IMG/VR virus record: IMGVR_UViG_3300017967_003269
Span: 1 to 41,198 of that record
Source of the DNA: a virus
DNA length: 41,198 nucleotides
Strand: one strand, 5' to 3'
Below the pieces are notes generated by a model. The model had not been told where the DNA came from, made no database searches, and saw nothing but the letters and a program-made list of their open reading frames with translations. Below, piece after piece: positions 19,613 through 26,679 of this stretch (positions are counted from its first letter, which is position 1; every line of letters starts with the position of its first letter). A program made the position numbers and the translations under genes.

Positions 19613-20476
19613 ATGGCAACTTGTTTATACGCAGATGGTATTAGATTTCCAGACGGAACGTGCCAAAGAACACAAGGTGTTACCTCTGGGGGCATGTTTC
19701 AATGTTTTAATACATGCTCAGTGTGTAACGGTCCGCACGGATGTCGAGCGCACTGCGGACGTTGCGGAAGTTGGTCGGCACCAACGTGTGCATCAGAGAT
19801 AACATTTGAAGTATGGAGTGGCGGCGGCTCGGGAGCAGGCCAATGTTGTAGAAACTGTTTCTGCGACATTGCAAGTTGTGGCGCTTATGCTGGATATTAT
19901 GGTCGGAAGACTATTAGAAGAATTGATGGACAGTTTGTACCAGGATGTAGTTACAACTACTGTGTAGGAGCAGGCGGCAATGGTACAACCAATAACGGTT
20001 GTGGGTGTTTTACGGCTTGTTGTGATGCACCAAGAGGATGTGGTAGTTGGTTTAGCGGATCGGGTATATGTTGCGGATGTGTACCGGGCGGAAGAGGCGG
20101 ATACAATCTATATTGTGTATGCTTCTGTATCAACCAAGGTAACAGAAGTGAAGGCATGTGTAACTTAGGACTATGTATTGGTTGTAAATGGGATTTTGTT
20201 GACTTAGGTAACGAATCTTATTTTAACAGATACAGATCAAACATGAACTGTGGTTCACGAGCAAGTGCTACATCAGAATCATGGGGTATTAAAAATAGAC
20301 ACGAATATGCTATGCAGACAGGTACTAAGTACTGCGGTTGTACAAATTGTTGTAAAGGATTTAGACAAATTGCCAAGGCAGGGTCAAATCTAATTAAAGC
20401 AACGTGTGGACAGGATTTAGGAAACTGTAGAGGTACACCTGGAAATCCTGGACTAGTAAGAATTACTTGGAGATAA
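19613..20476 (+). CDS. Cysteine- and glycine-rich putative adhesin (287 aa, 37 Cys)
   Basis: ATG directly after the previous stop, with GGAGAGG inside the previous gene's end. I count 37 cysteines in 287 residues (13%), many as CC, CxC or CxxC, with no secretion signal. The N-terminus YADGIRFPDGTCQRTQG resembles the F.DGT.Q.T element of marine phage fibres. Residues ~62-130 fit the Gly_rich_2 type fold of phage receptor-binding proteins (ITFEVWSGGGSGAG, then GYYGRKTIRR..G.FVPGCSYNYCVGAGG), with cysteines set into the glycine loops. The end PGNPGLVRITWR also matches that fold. I infer a tip adhesin served by the S74 fibre before it, analogous to T4-type gp38. Metal binding or disulfide bonding of the cysteines is open. 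Confidence 0.75.
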   Translation: MATCLYADGIRFPDGTCQRTQGVTSGGMFQCFNTCSVCNGPHGCRAHCGRCGSWSAPTCASEITFEVWSGGGSGAGQCCRNCFCDIASCGAYAGYYGRKTIRRIDGQFVPGCSYNYCVGAGGNGTTNNGCGCFTACCDAPRGCGSWFSGSGICCGCVPGGRGGYNLYCVCFCINQGNRSEGMCNLGLCIGCKWDFVDLGNESYFNRYRSNMNCGSRASATSESWGIKNRHEYAMQTGTKYCGCTNCCKGFRQIAKAGSNLIKATCGQDLGNCRGTPGNPGLVRITWR

Positions 20477-20479
20477 TTA

Positions 20480-21319
20480 ATGGCTGATGACAATTTAAAT
20501 GATGAATTAGAAAGCGAAGTAGTTGATTATCGTACTATAACAGATACTGATGAACACGGTACTGAGTGGGTTGAGGTAAATTATACATATGATTGTCCTA
20601 ATGATAATTATCTAGACGGTGAAACAACAGAAACAATTAGTATGACATATAAAGGACCTAAGTATCTTTATTTTTATGCTTGGAAGGATACGGAAGGAGC
20701 AAATCCTGTAGGATCATTTGAGTCTGTATGGAGAGAATTTGAAGCAAGAGAAATCACACAAGATTTTAGTCAAATTCCAGAAGAAGTAGAACTTATTAAA
20801 CTCGATGCTACTGTAGATCCATTGGGTGCTGAAGTTTTATCAGATTATCATGATAATTATAAAGATTTAGAAGATTGGGAGGAAACTCCTGGTGAAAAAA
20901 CAATCCCTGCAACTCCGATTGAAGGGTATGGACATTTTTCATACGAATATCCAATTCATCCAGACGAGTTATACGATGATAAAAAATCTATATGGAACTT
21001 TGAAACTAATTCGTTAGACCTATATAAAAATTCAAACGTAGATGTAATGGGACTACCTCAGACATGGCCTATGATAAAAGTTGAGAGAAACCAAAGACTT
21101 GCCGAAGCAGATGCACCGGCAATGGTTTTTTCAAGCGTAGATGCAGACAGAGCCGCAGGCATCGAAACATACAAGCAACGTCTTAGAGACTTTCCGCAAG
21201 TAATGCAAGATGCAGGAATTGATTTAATCTTTGTTGATTCTTGTTGGCCAGAGTGTGATGAACTAAATGAAGAGTATGGCGTTGAAGGCTATGATTCTAA
21301 TAACCCATACGGTGAATAA
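20480..21319 (+). CDS. Acidic protein of unknown function, last gene of the fibre cluster (279 aa)
   Basis: ATG 3 nt after the preceding stop, with GGAG inside that gene's last codons. Strongly acidic (N-terminus MADDNLNDELESEVVDY and long Asp/Glu runs), Tyr- and Trp-rich, no membrane segment. Recognisable stretches are YKGPKYLYFYAWKDTEG (residues ~55-72) and a more helical end (AAGIETYKQRLRDFPQVM) followed by IDLIFVDSCWPECDEL. I do not recognise the family. Its position after the fibre and the Cys-rich protein, just before the terminator, suggests a fibre-associated or assembly protein. Confidence 0.7.
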   Translation: MADDNLNDELESEVVDYRTITDTDEHGTEWVEVNYTYDCPNDNYLDGETTETISMTYKGPKYLYFYAWKDTEGANPVGSFESVWREFEAREITQDFSQIPEEVELIKLDATVDPLGAEVLSDYHDNYKDLEDWEETPGEKTIPATPIEGYGHFSYEYPIHPDELYDDKKSIWNFETNSLDLYKNSNVDVMGLPQTWPMIKVERNQRLAEADAPAMVFSSVDADRAAGIETYKQRLRDFPQVMQDAGIDLIFVDSCWPECDELNEEYGVEGYDSNNPYGE

Positions 21320-21337
21320 CTGTTACATATAAAACTT

Positions 21338-21368
21338 AAAAGGCTGTATATTTGTACAGCCTTTTTTT
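21338..21368 (+). terminator. Rho-independent terminator after the fibre cluster
   Basis: Stem AGGCTGTA (21341-21348) pairs with TACAGCCT (21355-21362) around a 6-nt loop, followed by six more T. Preceding A residues extend the stem. It separates the fibre genes from the sugar genes. Confidence 0.88.
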
Positions 21369-21404
21369 ATGAAACCATTTTTGTAATTATAGGATCAAGT
21401 GTAC

Positions 21405-21412
21405 TATAAATA
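21405..21412 (+). promoter_or_regulatory. T4-type late promoter TATAAATA
   Basis: Perfect match to the T4 late octamer TATAAATA, 26 nt before the ATG at 21439 and 36 nt after the terminator's last T. It would drive the glycosyltransferase, carbamoyltransferase and oxygenase genes late in infection. Confidence 0.75.
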
Positions 21413-21438
21413 TTTTGTAATTACAAAAAGGTATCTTA

Positions 21439-22419
21439 ATGACTAGATCTACAGCATTCTTTATTAACGGCGGTGCCGGTCGTGTTATAACCTCAATTCC
21501 AGCACTTGAACTATATGAAAAAGAAAATCCAAATGACGATTTTATTATTGTTTGCGAAGGCGGAACTGACTTTTATAAAGGACATCCTACACTTCATAGA
21601 CGTGCATACGATGTATGGCATAAAGGATTATTTGAACAATATATCAAAGATAGAAATTGTGTAAGTCCAGAACCATATCGTATATGGGAATATTATAATC
21701 AAAAATGTAGTCTTGCACAAGCATTTGATATTGAAATTAATAAACAAGGCATAAGAGAAGTACCTATACCTAACATATATCTTAATAAATCAGAACAGCA
21801 TAATGGAAAATCAGTAGTACAAGAAGTAAAAGATGTTACTGGATTTAATAAAGTTATTGTAATACAACCATTTGGCCGAGGTGTTGAAGAAAGTTTAATA
21901 GACCAAACATCTAGAAGTTTTAGAGCAGAAGATATGCTTGATATTGCTAATCAACTGAAACAAGATTATGGTGTTATTATTATGAGTGAACTTCCCTTAC
22001 CATTTTATAATGAAGACGGCGATAACACTCCGCTTGCACAACCTCAAATACCGGATATTAGAATATGGGCAGGTGTAATAGAAGCAGCTGATCATTTCTT
22101 AGGTTGTGACAGTGTAGGACAACATATTGCTAAATCTTTAGGAAAACAAGCAACTGTAATTACAGGAAGTACTTTTCCTATCAACACAACTTATCTAAAT
22201 GACAAAGATATAACAGTGTTTGATATAGGAGACGGTAGAAGAGTTTATAGTCCTATACGTGTAAGTACTGAAGAAGAACCAGATAGATTAAACGATAAAG
22301 CAATGAATATGAGCAAAGAACATATTAATGATATCGTAAAATCAATTAAACAAACTGTAGGTAAGTCTATTAAGACTGCACCTAAACAACCAAAAGAAAA
22401 TTTCGGAGAAAATGTATGA
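21439..22419 (+). CDS. Glycosyltransferase family 9-like (heptosyltransferase-type) protein
   Basis: 326 residues. It resembles GT9 / ADP-heptose:LPS heptosyltransferases: an N-terminal Rossmann start with a Gly-rich turn (FINGGAGRVITSIPALELY, residues ~8-26) and a C-terminal donor-binding segment AADHFLGCDSVGQHIAKSLG (residues ~215-234). The latter matches the GT9 pattern of a hydrophobic run, (C)DS, Gly/H, A..LGK, then a Gly-Ser/Thr-x-Pro turn (ITGSTFP). GT9 enzymes move a heptose from ADP-heptose to an acceptor. The sugar and acceptor cannot be read from the sequence, but the neighbouring - strand operon makes an ADP-heptose-type donor. The C-terminal ~60 residues are charged and low in complexity. 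The last 4 nt overlap the next gene (ATGA), so translation is coupled. Preceded by AAAAAGG and a late promoter. Confidence 0.72.
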   Translation: MTRSTAFFINGGAGRVITSIPALELYEKENPNDDFIIVCEGGTDFYKGHPTLHRRAYDVWHKGLFEQYIKDRNCVSPEPYRIWEYYNQKCSLAQAFDIEINKQGIREVPIPNIYLNKSEQHNGKSVVQEVKDVTGFNKVIVIQPFGRGVEESLIDQTSRSFRAEDMLDIANQLKQDYGVIIMSELPLPFYNEDGDNTPLAQPQIPDIRIWAGVIEAADHFLGCDSVGQHIAKSLGKQATVITGSTFPINTTYLNDKDITVFDIGDGRRVYSPIRVSTEEEPDRLNDKAMNMSKEHINDIVKSIKQTVGKSIKTAPKQPKENFGENV

Positions 22420-24209
22420 GTATGTGGATAGCAGGACTTGCTAGAGGACACAATGCTGGAGTATGCTTATTAAAAGATGGAGAAATAGTTTTTTCTATTG
22501 AAGAAGAAAGACTTACTCGTAAAAAGTACGATGGAGGACCGTTAGCGTCAATTCTAAAAATTTTAGAGTATACAGACAAACTTGATTACATGGTAATATC
22601 GCATACACAAACTCTTGCAGAAACAGCTGGTAGAGTTGATTATACTGCTGAGGATATTTACACAGGTCTTGCTAGAAAAGTAGGTCTAATAGAGTATTCT
22701 CCGCCTTGGGATCCGCATCCACAAGTAATCGATGTATCTAAACTACATCATAAAATGCATGCCAGTTTAGCATTTTATAGAAGTGGCTTTGAAGAAGCAG
22801 TAGCAGTTATTGTTGACGGTGCTGGGACTTGTTTTGATTTAGAAGTTGACGGATCTATAAAACATATGTGGGAAACTGAAACATTATATAAATGTACATA
22901 TCCAGACAATATACAAACTCTTTTTAAAACTATGGGTTGTAGAGACTATCTGCCAACAGCAGAACTTACAGCACCTGATCAAGATATTTTTGGTAAAGAA
23001 ATAGGTAAATTTTCAACTTCGTTATCTGATAGAGCAGGCATTGTTAAGTGTTATGAGGGTGTAACAGAATACTGTGGCTGGGATGCCATTGAAGCTGGAA
23101 AAACTATGGGATTATTTCCATATGGTAAACCTAATGATTTAATTCCTCCGGTATTTGATCCATATACTGATTTGCCTATTCCAGTAAGTAATAGAAGTTT
23201 ATTTGTTCCGAGATATCCAAACGGTTCTATTCTAAACGAAAATTTATATAGTTATTTGATTGACAAAGGTGAAGAAGATGCAACACTATGCCAAAATAGA
23301 AGAGATATGGCATATGCAGTACAAGTAGAATCTCAAGCAGCGGTAACTCAACTAATAAAACATGCTGTTGAATCTACAGGAATTAAAAATGTTGTTATAA
23401 GCGGTGGATATGGGTTGAATTGTGTTGCAAATTATCATTATTTAAAAGAGATAGACAATGATATTAATCTTTATGTAGAGCCGGTTTCAAATGACGGCGG
23501 CACTGCAATGGGTGCAGCATTGTGGTTACATAGAAGTCTTACTAAAGATATGTCGATTGATTCTCAAGCTGAAACTGTTTATCTAGGACCAGATTATAAA
23601 ATTACAGAAGGTGATATCCAACAACTAGCAAAAAAATACTCTGCCGAAGTTACAGATGCTACTAATGAAGATGTTATCGACTTAATTACAAACAAAAATA
23701 TTGTTACAATATTTCAAGGACGTAGTGAAAACGGCCCACGTGCATTAGGTAATAGAAGTATTCTTTATGATCCAACAGATCCTGACGGAAAAGATTTTGT
23801 AAATCGTGTTAAAAACAGAGAATATTTCCGCCCATTTGCAGGATCTATTCTAGAAGAAGATGTGCATGAATGGTTTGACTTGCGAGGTATGAAAAACTCT
23901 CCTACAATGATGTATGCTGTTAATTGTCAGCCCGGAGTAGAAGAAAAGATTCCTGCTATTATTCACGTAGACGGAACTTGCCGTATTCAAACTGTTAACA
24001 GAGAACAAAATGCAAACTACTATGATTTGATTAAAGCCTTTAAAGAAAAGACAGGTTGTCCGATTATTTTTAATACAAGTTTTAATTTAGGCGGCGATCC
24101 TCTAGTTGAAACTTTAGAAGATGCATTCCATACACTAGCAAAAAGTAAAATTGAATATTTGTATTTGCCAGAAAAGAAAAAGTTAGTAAAGGTAAAAAAT
24201 GAGTCTTAA
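22416..24209 (+). CDS. Carbamoyltransferase, NodU/CmcH/TobZ family
   Basis: 597 residues, close to the usual family length. The N-terminal YrdC/Kae1-like ATPase-type fold starts with GLARGHNAGVCLLKDGEIVF and EEERLTRKKYDGG (residues ~7-45), the hallmark of O-carbamoyltransferases. It continues with a metal-binding-type LHHKMHASLAF (~110), IVDGAGT (~132), ISGGYGLNCVANY (~329) and NDGGTAMGAALWLHR. The C-terminal domain has GRSENGPRALGNRSIL, REYFRPFAGSILEED and IFNTSFNLGGDPLVET. These enzymes transfer a carbamoyl group from carbamoyl phosphate to a sugar or antibiotic hydroxyl. Its coupling to a GT9-type gene suggests a carbamoylated heptose product, as with the 7-O-carbamoyl heptose of the Pseudomonas aeruginosa LPS core; that link is inference. 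It overlaps the next gene by 11 nt. Confidence 0.9.
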   Translation: MSMWIAGLARGHNAGVCLLKDGEIVFSIEEERLTRKKYDGGPLASILKILEYTDKLDYMVISHTQTLAETAGRVDYTAEDIYTGLARKVGLIEYSPPWDPHPQVIDVSKLHHKMHASLAFYRSGFEEAVAVIVDGAGTCFDLEVDGSIKHMWETETLYKCTYPDNIQTLFKTMGCRDYLPTAELTAPDQDIFGKEIGKFSTSLSDRAGIVKCYEGVTEYCGWDAIEAGKTMGLFPYGKPNDLIPPVFDPYTDLPIPVSNRSLFVPRYPNGSILNENLYSYLIDKGEEDATLCQNRRDMAYAVQVESQAAVTQLIKHAVESTGIKNVVISGGYGLNCVANYHYLKEIDNDINLYVEPVSNDGGTAMGAALWLHRSLTKDMSIDSQAETVYLGPDYKITEGDIQQLAKKYSAEVTDATNEDVIDLITNKNIVTIFQGRSENGPRALGNRSILYDPTDPDGKDFVNRVKNREYFRPFAGSILEEDVHEWFDLRGMKNSPTMMYAVNCQPGVEEKIPAIIHVDGTCRIQTVNREQNANYYDLIKAFKEKTGCPIIFNTSFNLGGDPLVETLEDAFHTLAKSKIEYLYLPEKKKLVKVKNES

Positions 24210-24822
24210 TGTAATTTTTGGCACACCTGTATATAAAACAAAAATGCCTAATCACGAAGAAATTTTAAAAGGATTTACTCCTTTTATTGAGTCTGAAGAT
24301 AATTTTGATCAAGCAACATTTTGGGATTGTGACTGTAGAACAACAATTCAAAATGATGAAAAAAATAGTTTATTTCCTTGGCATTTGTTTTTTAAAACTG
24401 TTTATAATTTAGTAGACGAATATGCATATTCTATAGGATTGTCACAAGAAGCATGTGAAAAAATGTACGGACAAGCATGGGCAAATAGATATACAAAAGG
24501 ACAATACCAAGAAGTACATTCCCATAGTGGTGGAAATTTAGTAATTAGCTGTGCATATATGTTAAAGTTACCACCAAACAGTGCAAGTTTTTCTTTTTAT
24601 GATTCTAGTTACAGTCATTTTCCGGTACATCTTGCACAATGCTTTACAAACAAACCGTTTATGGGAAGAAGAGTTACGCCGCCGCTAGAAGAAGGGGATA
24701 TTATTTTCTTTCCTGCTAGTTTAGATCATTATGTATCAACACACAAGGCTGATGAATTAAGATCCACTATTAGTGCAAATTTTGGAATAGCTATCGACGA
24801 GATAACCAATCAGCAAAGCTAG
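24199..24822 (+). CDS. 2OG-Fe(II) oxygenase-like protein (PF13759-type)
   Basis: 207 residues. ATG at 24199 lies inside the end of the carbamoyltransferase gene, with AAAGG just upstream. Residues ~93-200 follow the double-stranded beta-helix pattern of phage-type 2OG-Fe(II) oxygenases: QAWANRYTKGQYQEVHSHSG (first metal His pair region), a core strand ISCAYMLKLP, FSFYD, then EEGDIIFFPASLDHYVSTH with the distal His and the 2OG-binding Arg in LRSTISANFG. Such enzymes hydroxylate proteins or small molecules; the substrate here is unknown. Position suggests it modifies the product of the glycosyltransferase and carbamoyltransferase, or a virion protein. Its 3' end overlaps the convergent gmhB gene by 32 nt. 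Confidence 0.8.
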   Translation: MSLNVIFGTPVYKTKMPNHEEILKGFTPFIESEDNFDQATFWDCDCRTTIQNDEKNSLFPWHLFFKTVYNLVDEYAYSIGLSQEACEKMYGQAWANRYTKGQYQEVHSHSGGNLVISCAYMLKLPPNSASFSFYDSSYSHFPVHLAQCFTNKPFMGRRVTPPLEEGDIIFFPASLDHYVSTHKADELRSTISANFGIAIDEITNQQS

Positions 24823-25489
24823 ATAAATTATCAAAAACAATAGTTTTCTTTTTAATTTTTTGATTAGAAAACTTGTTAAGTTCTTTTAACGTTTCATTTC
24901 CGTAGCCTGTTTTTACTAGTACAGGCTTTGCTCCCATTTTAAAAGCAGCTTTTAGATCTGATATTTTATCGCCTACATAAAATCCTTTTGAAAATTTAAT
25001 AAAAGGAAATTCTTTTTCACATCTTTTAAACATACCGGTATTAGGTTTTGCATACTGGTCCCATCTAGCACTAGTTTCGCTATAATAAAGAGCATCTATA
25101 CTTGCACAGCCTGCTTCACCTAATAAATTAAACATATGATTATGTACAGTGTCAACATCGTTTTGAGTATAAATGCCTTTACTTATACCGCCTTGATTTG
25201 TTATAATAACAATTTTATGACCTAGTCTACGAATTTTAGCTATTGCTTTTAAACTACCTTCGATCGGTTCAAAGTCGTCTACCTTGTAGGTATAGTCTCC
25301 ACGATCAACATTAATAACACCGTCTCTATCTAAACCTACAACAACTTTTGGTGCAATATTATTCACAGTATCGTAGAATGGAATATTATATTCTTCTTCT
25401 GTTTTATCTGTACTGTATCGAATCGCAGATTCTTTTTTATCGGATACAGTGTTGTCTGATTTTTTATTGCTCCAGTTTATGCTATACAT
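24791..25489 (-). CDS. gmhB: GmhB-like HAD phosphatase (heptose 1,7-bisphosphate 7-phosphatase), zinc loop absent
   Basis: 232 residues. HAD motif I GLDRDGVINVDRGDY (residues ~52-66), motif II VIITNQGGISKG (~93), motif III Lys in YAKPNTGMF (~139), motif IV YVGDKISDLKAA (~160). This is the HisB-N/GmhB subfamily, which removes the 7-phosphate of D-glycero-D-manno-heptose 1,7-bisphosphate. The CxH...CxC zinc loop found in Escherichia coli GmhB just before the KP.PGM motif is missing: the segment YYSETSARWDQYAKPNTGM has no Cys or His. A ~45-residue polar N-terminal extension precedes motif I and has no alternative Met. Last gene of the - operon, 1 nt after the cupin. The substrate is inferred from its neighbours. 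Confidence 0.82.
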   Translation of the reverse strand: MYSINWSNKKSDNTVSDKKESAIRYSTDKTEEEYNIPFYDTVNNIAPKVVVGLDRDGVINVDRGDYTYKVDDFEPIEGSLKAIAKIRRLGHKIVIITNQGGISKGIYTQNDVDTVHNHMFNLLGEAGCASIDALYYSETSARWDQYAKPNTGMFKRCEKEFPFIKFSKGFYVGDKISDLKAAFKMGAKPVLVKTGYGNETLKELNKFSNQKIKKKTIVFDNLSSFADWLSRR

Positions 25490-25490
25490 T

Positions 25491-25877
25491 TTATTCTTCG
25501 CTTAATACTTGACTGTCGCCGGGAATAATTCTATAGTTGTCTTCAACACTATCTGGAGTGCTAACTTCTGTAACACTTCCTTCTTTCGAAAGACAAATTA
25601 ATTGATGTGGCTGTAATGGAGGATTCCTCCAAACTTCGCCTTCATTAAGTTCTTTTTCATGTAGTTTTGAATTTTTTGTATCAATGTATGCAACCTTAAA
25701 TTTGCCGTTGTTTACAAACCAAGTTTCGTCTTTTTCTTTATGAAAGTGCATACTAGTTTTTGCTCCAGCTCTAGTAAACACCATAATTTTTCCGCAGTAT
25801 AAATCATTTGTGGCCCAAATCATTTCGTAGCCCCAACCTTTTTGATCTACACCTGACTTTCTAGTTGGCTGATCCAT
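25491..25877 (-). CDS. Cupin-fold protein, putative sugar(-phosphate) isomerase/epimerase
   Basis: 128 residues, a single cupin barrel. The motif GAKTSMHFHKEKDETWFV (residues ~38-55) supplies the His-x-His...Glu metal set and PPLQPHQLI (~85) the distal His. It ends with VTEVSTPDSVEDNYRI, as in mannose-6-phosphate isomerase-type and related cupins that occur in nucleotide-sugar clusters. It overlaps hldD by 17 nt and is followed by gmhB after 1 nt, so it is part of the same operon. No GmhA (sedoheptulose-7-phosphate isomerase) is present in the window, so this cupin is a candidate for an isomerase step, but that is speculative. Confidence 0.78.
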   Translation of the reverse strand: MDQPTRKSGVDQKGWGYEMIWATNDLYCGKIMVFTRAGAKTSMHFHKEKDETWFVNNGKFKVAYIDTKNSKLHEKELNEGEVWRNPPLQPHQLICLSKEGSVTEVSTPDSVEDNYRIIPGDSQVLSEE

Positions 25878-26679
25878 TTATATATTCCTCTACTGTTGTA
25901 AAATTAATTTTTACAATATTACTTAATTTTGAATTGTCTGCACATGTGTACTCTTGATATTGATTTGCTAAATGATCCGGCATCGGTACATATTTAATTT
26001 TTGCATCATATTTTTTAGCAATAATGTCTGCTATTTGTTGAAAACTTGTAGTAGTTCCTGTTCCTATATTATAAATGTCGGAAACATCACTAGATAATAA
26101 TTTTTTATGTGCTTCACATACATCGCCTACAAAAATAAAATCTCTTTTGTATTTGTCGCTGTTTTCAAATAAAGAAATAGTACCAGTTTCTTTTGCTTGA
26201 TTAGTAAATTTAGTTATAGGACTTGCTTGATGTCCTTTGTGGTCTTCTAAAGGACCGTATACATTAAAATATCTAAATCCTTGAACTATAATGTTTCTTT
26301 TTGAGAGTCCAGTAACCCATCTATCAAAAAGATACTTGCTCCAAGCATACGGACTTTGTGGTTGTTTTGGATCTTCTTCTTTAAACTTTTCGTATGGTCC
26401 ATATACACTTGCACTAGATGCATATTGAAAATTTACACCTTTTAGATTACATTGATTAAACAACCATTTTGAAAATTCATAATTTTGTAACATGATCTTA
26501 TCAACATTACGTTCAGCTGTGCTTGAAATAGCACCTAAATGAATAACCCAATCATAGCCTTCAACTTCAGGCAAATAATCAGCTTGCCATTCATATCCTG
26601 ATAGCTCGTGTTCGTCTTGTAATCTAAGAGTTAGATTTTGTCCAATAAATCCTTTGTGTCCAGTAATTAAAATTTTCAT
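25861..26679 (-). CDS. hldD: ADP-L-glycero-D-manno-heptose 6-epimerase-like SDR (HldD)
   Basis: 272 residues (E. coli HldD about 310). NAD(P)-binding GHKGFIGQNL at the start, HLGAISSTAERNVDKI (~48), YASSASVYGPYEKFKEED (~86) with the catalytic Ser region, YAWSK (~110; Tyr-x-x-x-Lys), FRYFNVYGPLEDHKGHQAS (~136) and RDFIFVGDV (~175), IYNIGTGTTTSFQQIADI (~200). The pairing of GAISST.E with RYFNVYGP.E.HKG is specific to the HldD/RfaD branch of extended SDRs. HldD converts ADP-D-glycero- to ADP-L-glycero-beta-D-manno-heptose. It overlaps hldE by 4 nt (ATGA). UDP-sugar epimerase activity cannot be excluded, but the neighbours support heptose. Confidence 0.85.
   Translation of the reverse strand: MKILITGHKGFIGQNLTLRLQDEHELSGYEWQADYLPEVEGYDWVIHLGAISSTAERNVDKIMLQNYEFSKWLFNQCNLKGVNFQYASSASVYGPYEKFKEEDPKQPQSPYAWSKYLFDRWVTGLSKRNIIVQGFRYFNVYGPLEDHKGHQASPITKFTNQAKETGTISLFENSDKYKRDFIFVGDVCEAHKKLLSSDVSDIYNIGTGTTTSFQQIADIIAKKYDAKIKYVPMPDHLANQYQEYTCADNSKLSNIVKINFTTVEEYINGSAN

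Noticed and set aside
19613-20476. Diversity-generating retroelement target in the Cys-rich adhesin
   Set aside because: No reverse transcriptase, template repeat or adenine-biased variable region was seen in the window.
21320-21438. Small RNA or riboswitch between the fibre cluster and the sugar genes
   Set aside because: The gap is explained by a terminator and a late promoter; no further conserved structure is visible.
24791-24850. Bidirectional terminator at the convergent oxygenase/gmhB ends
   Set aside because: Only a short AT palindrome is visible; there is no GC stem followed by a T run.
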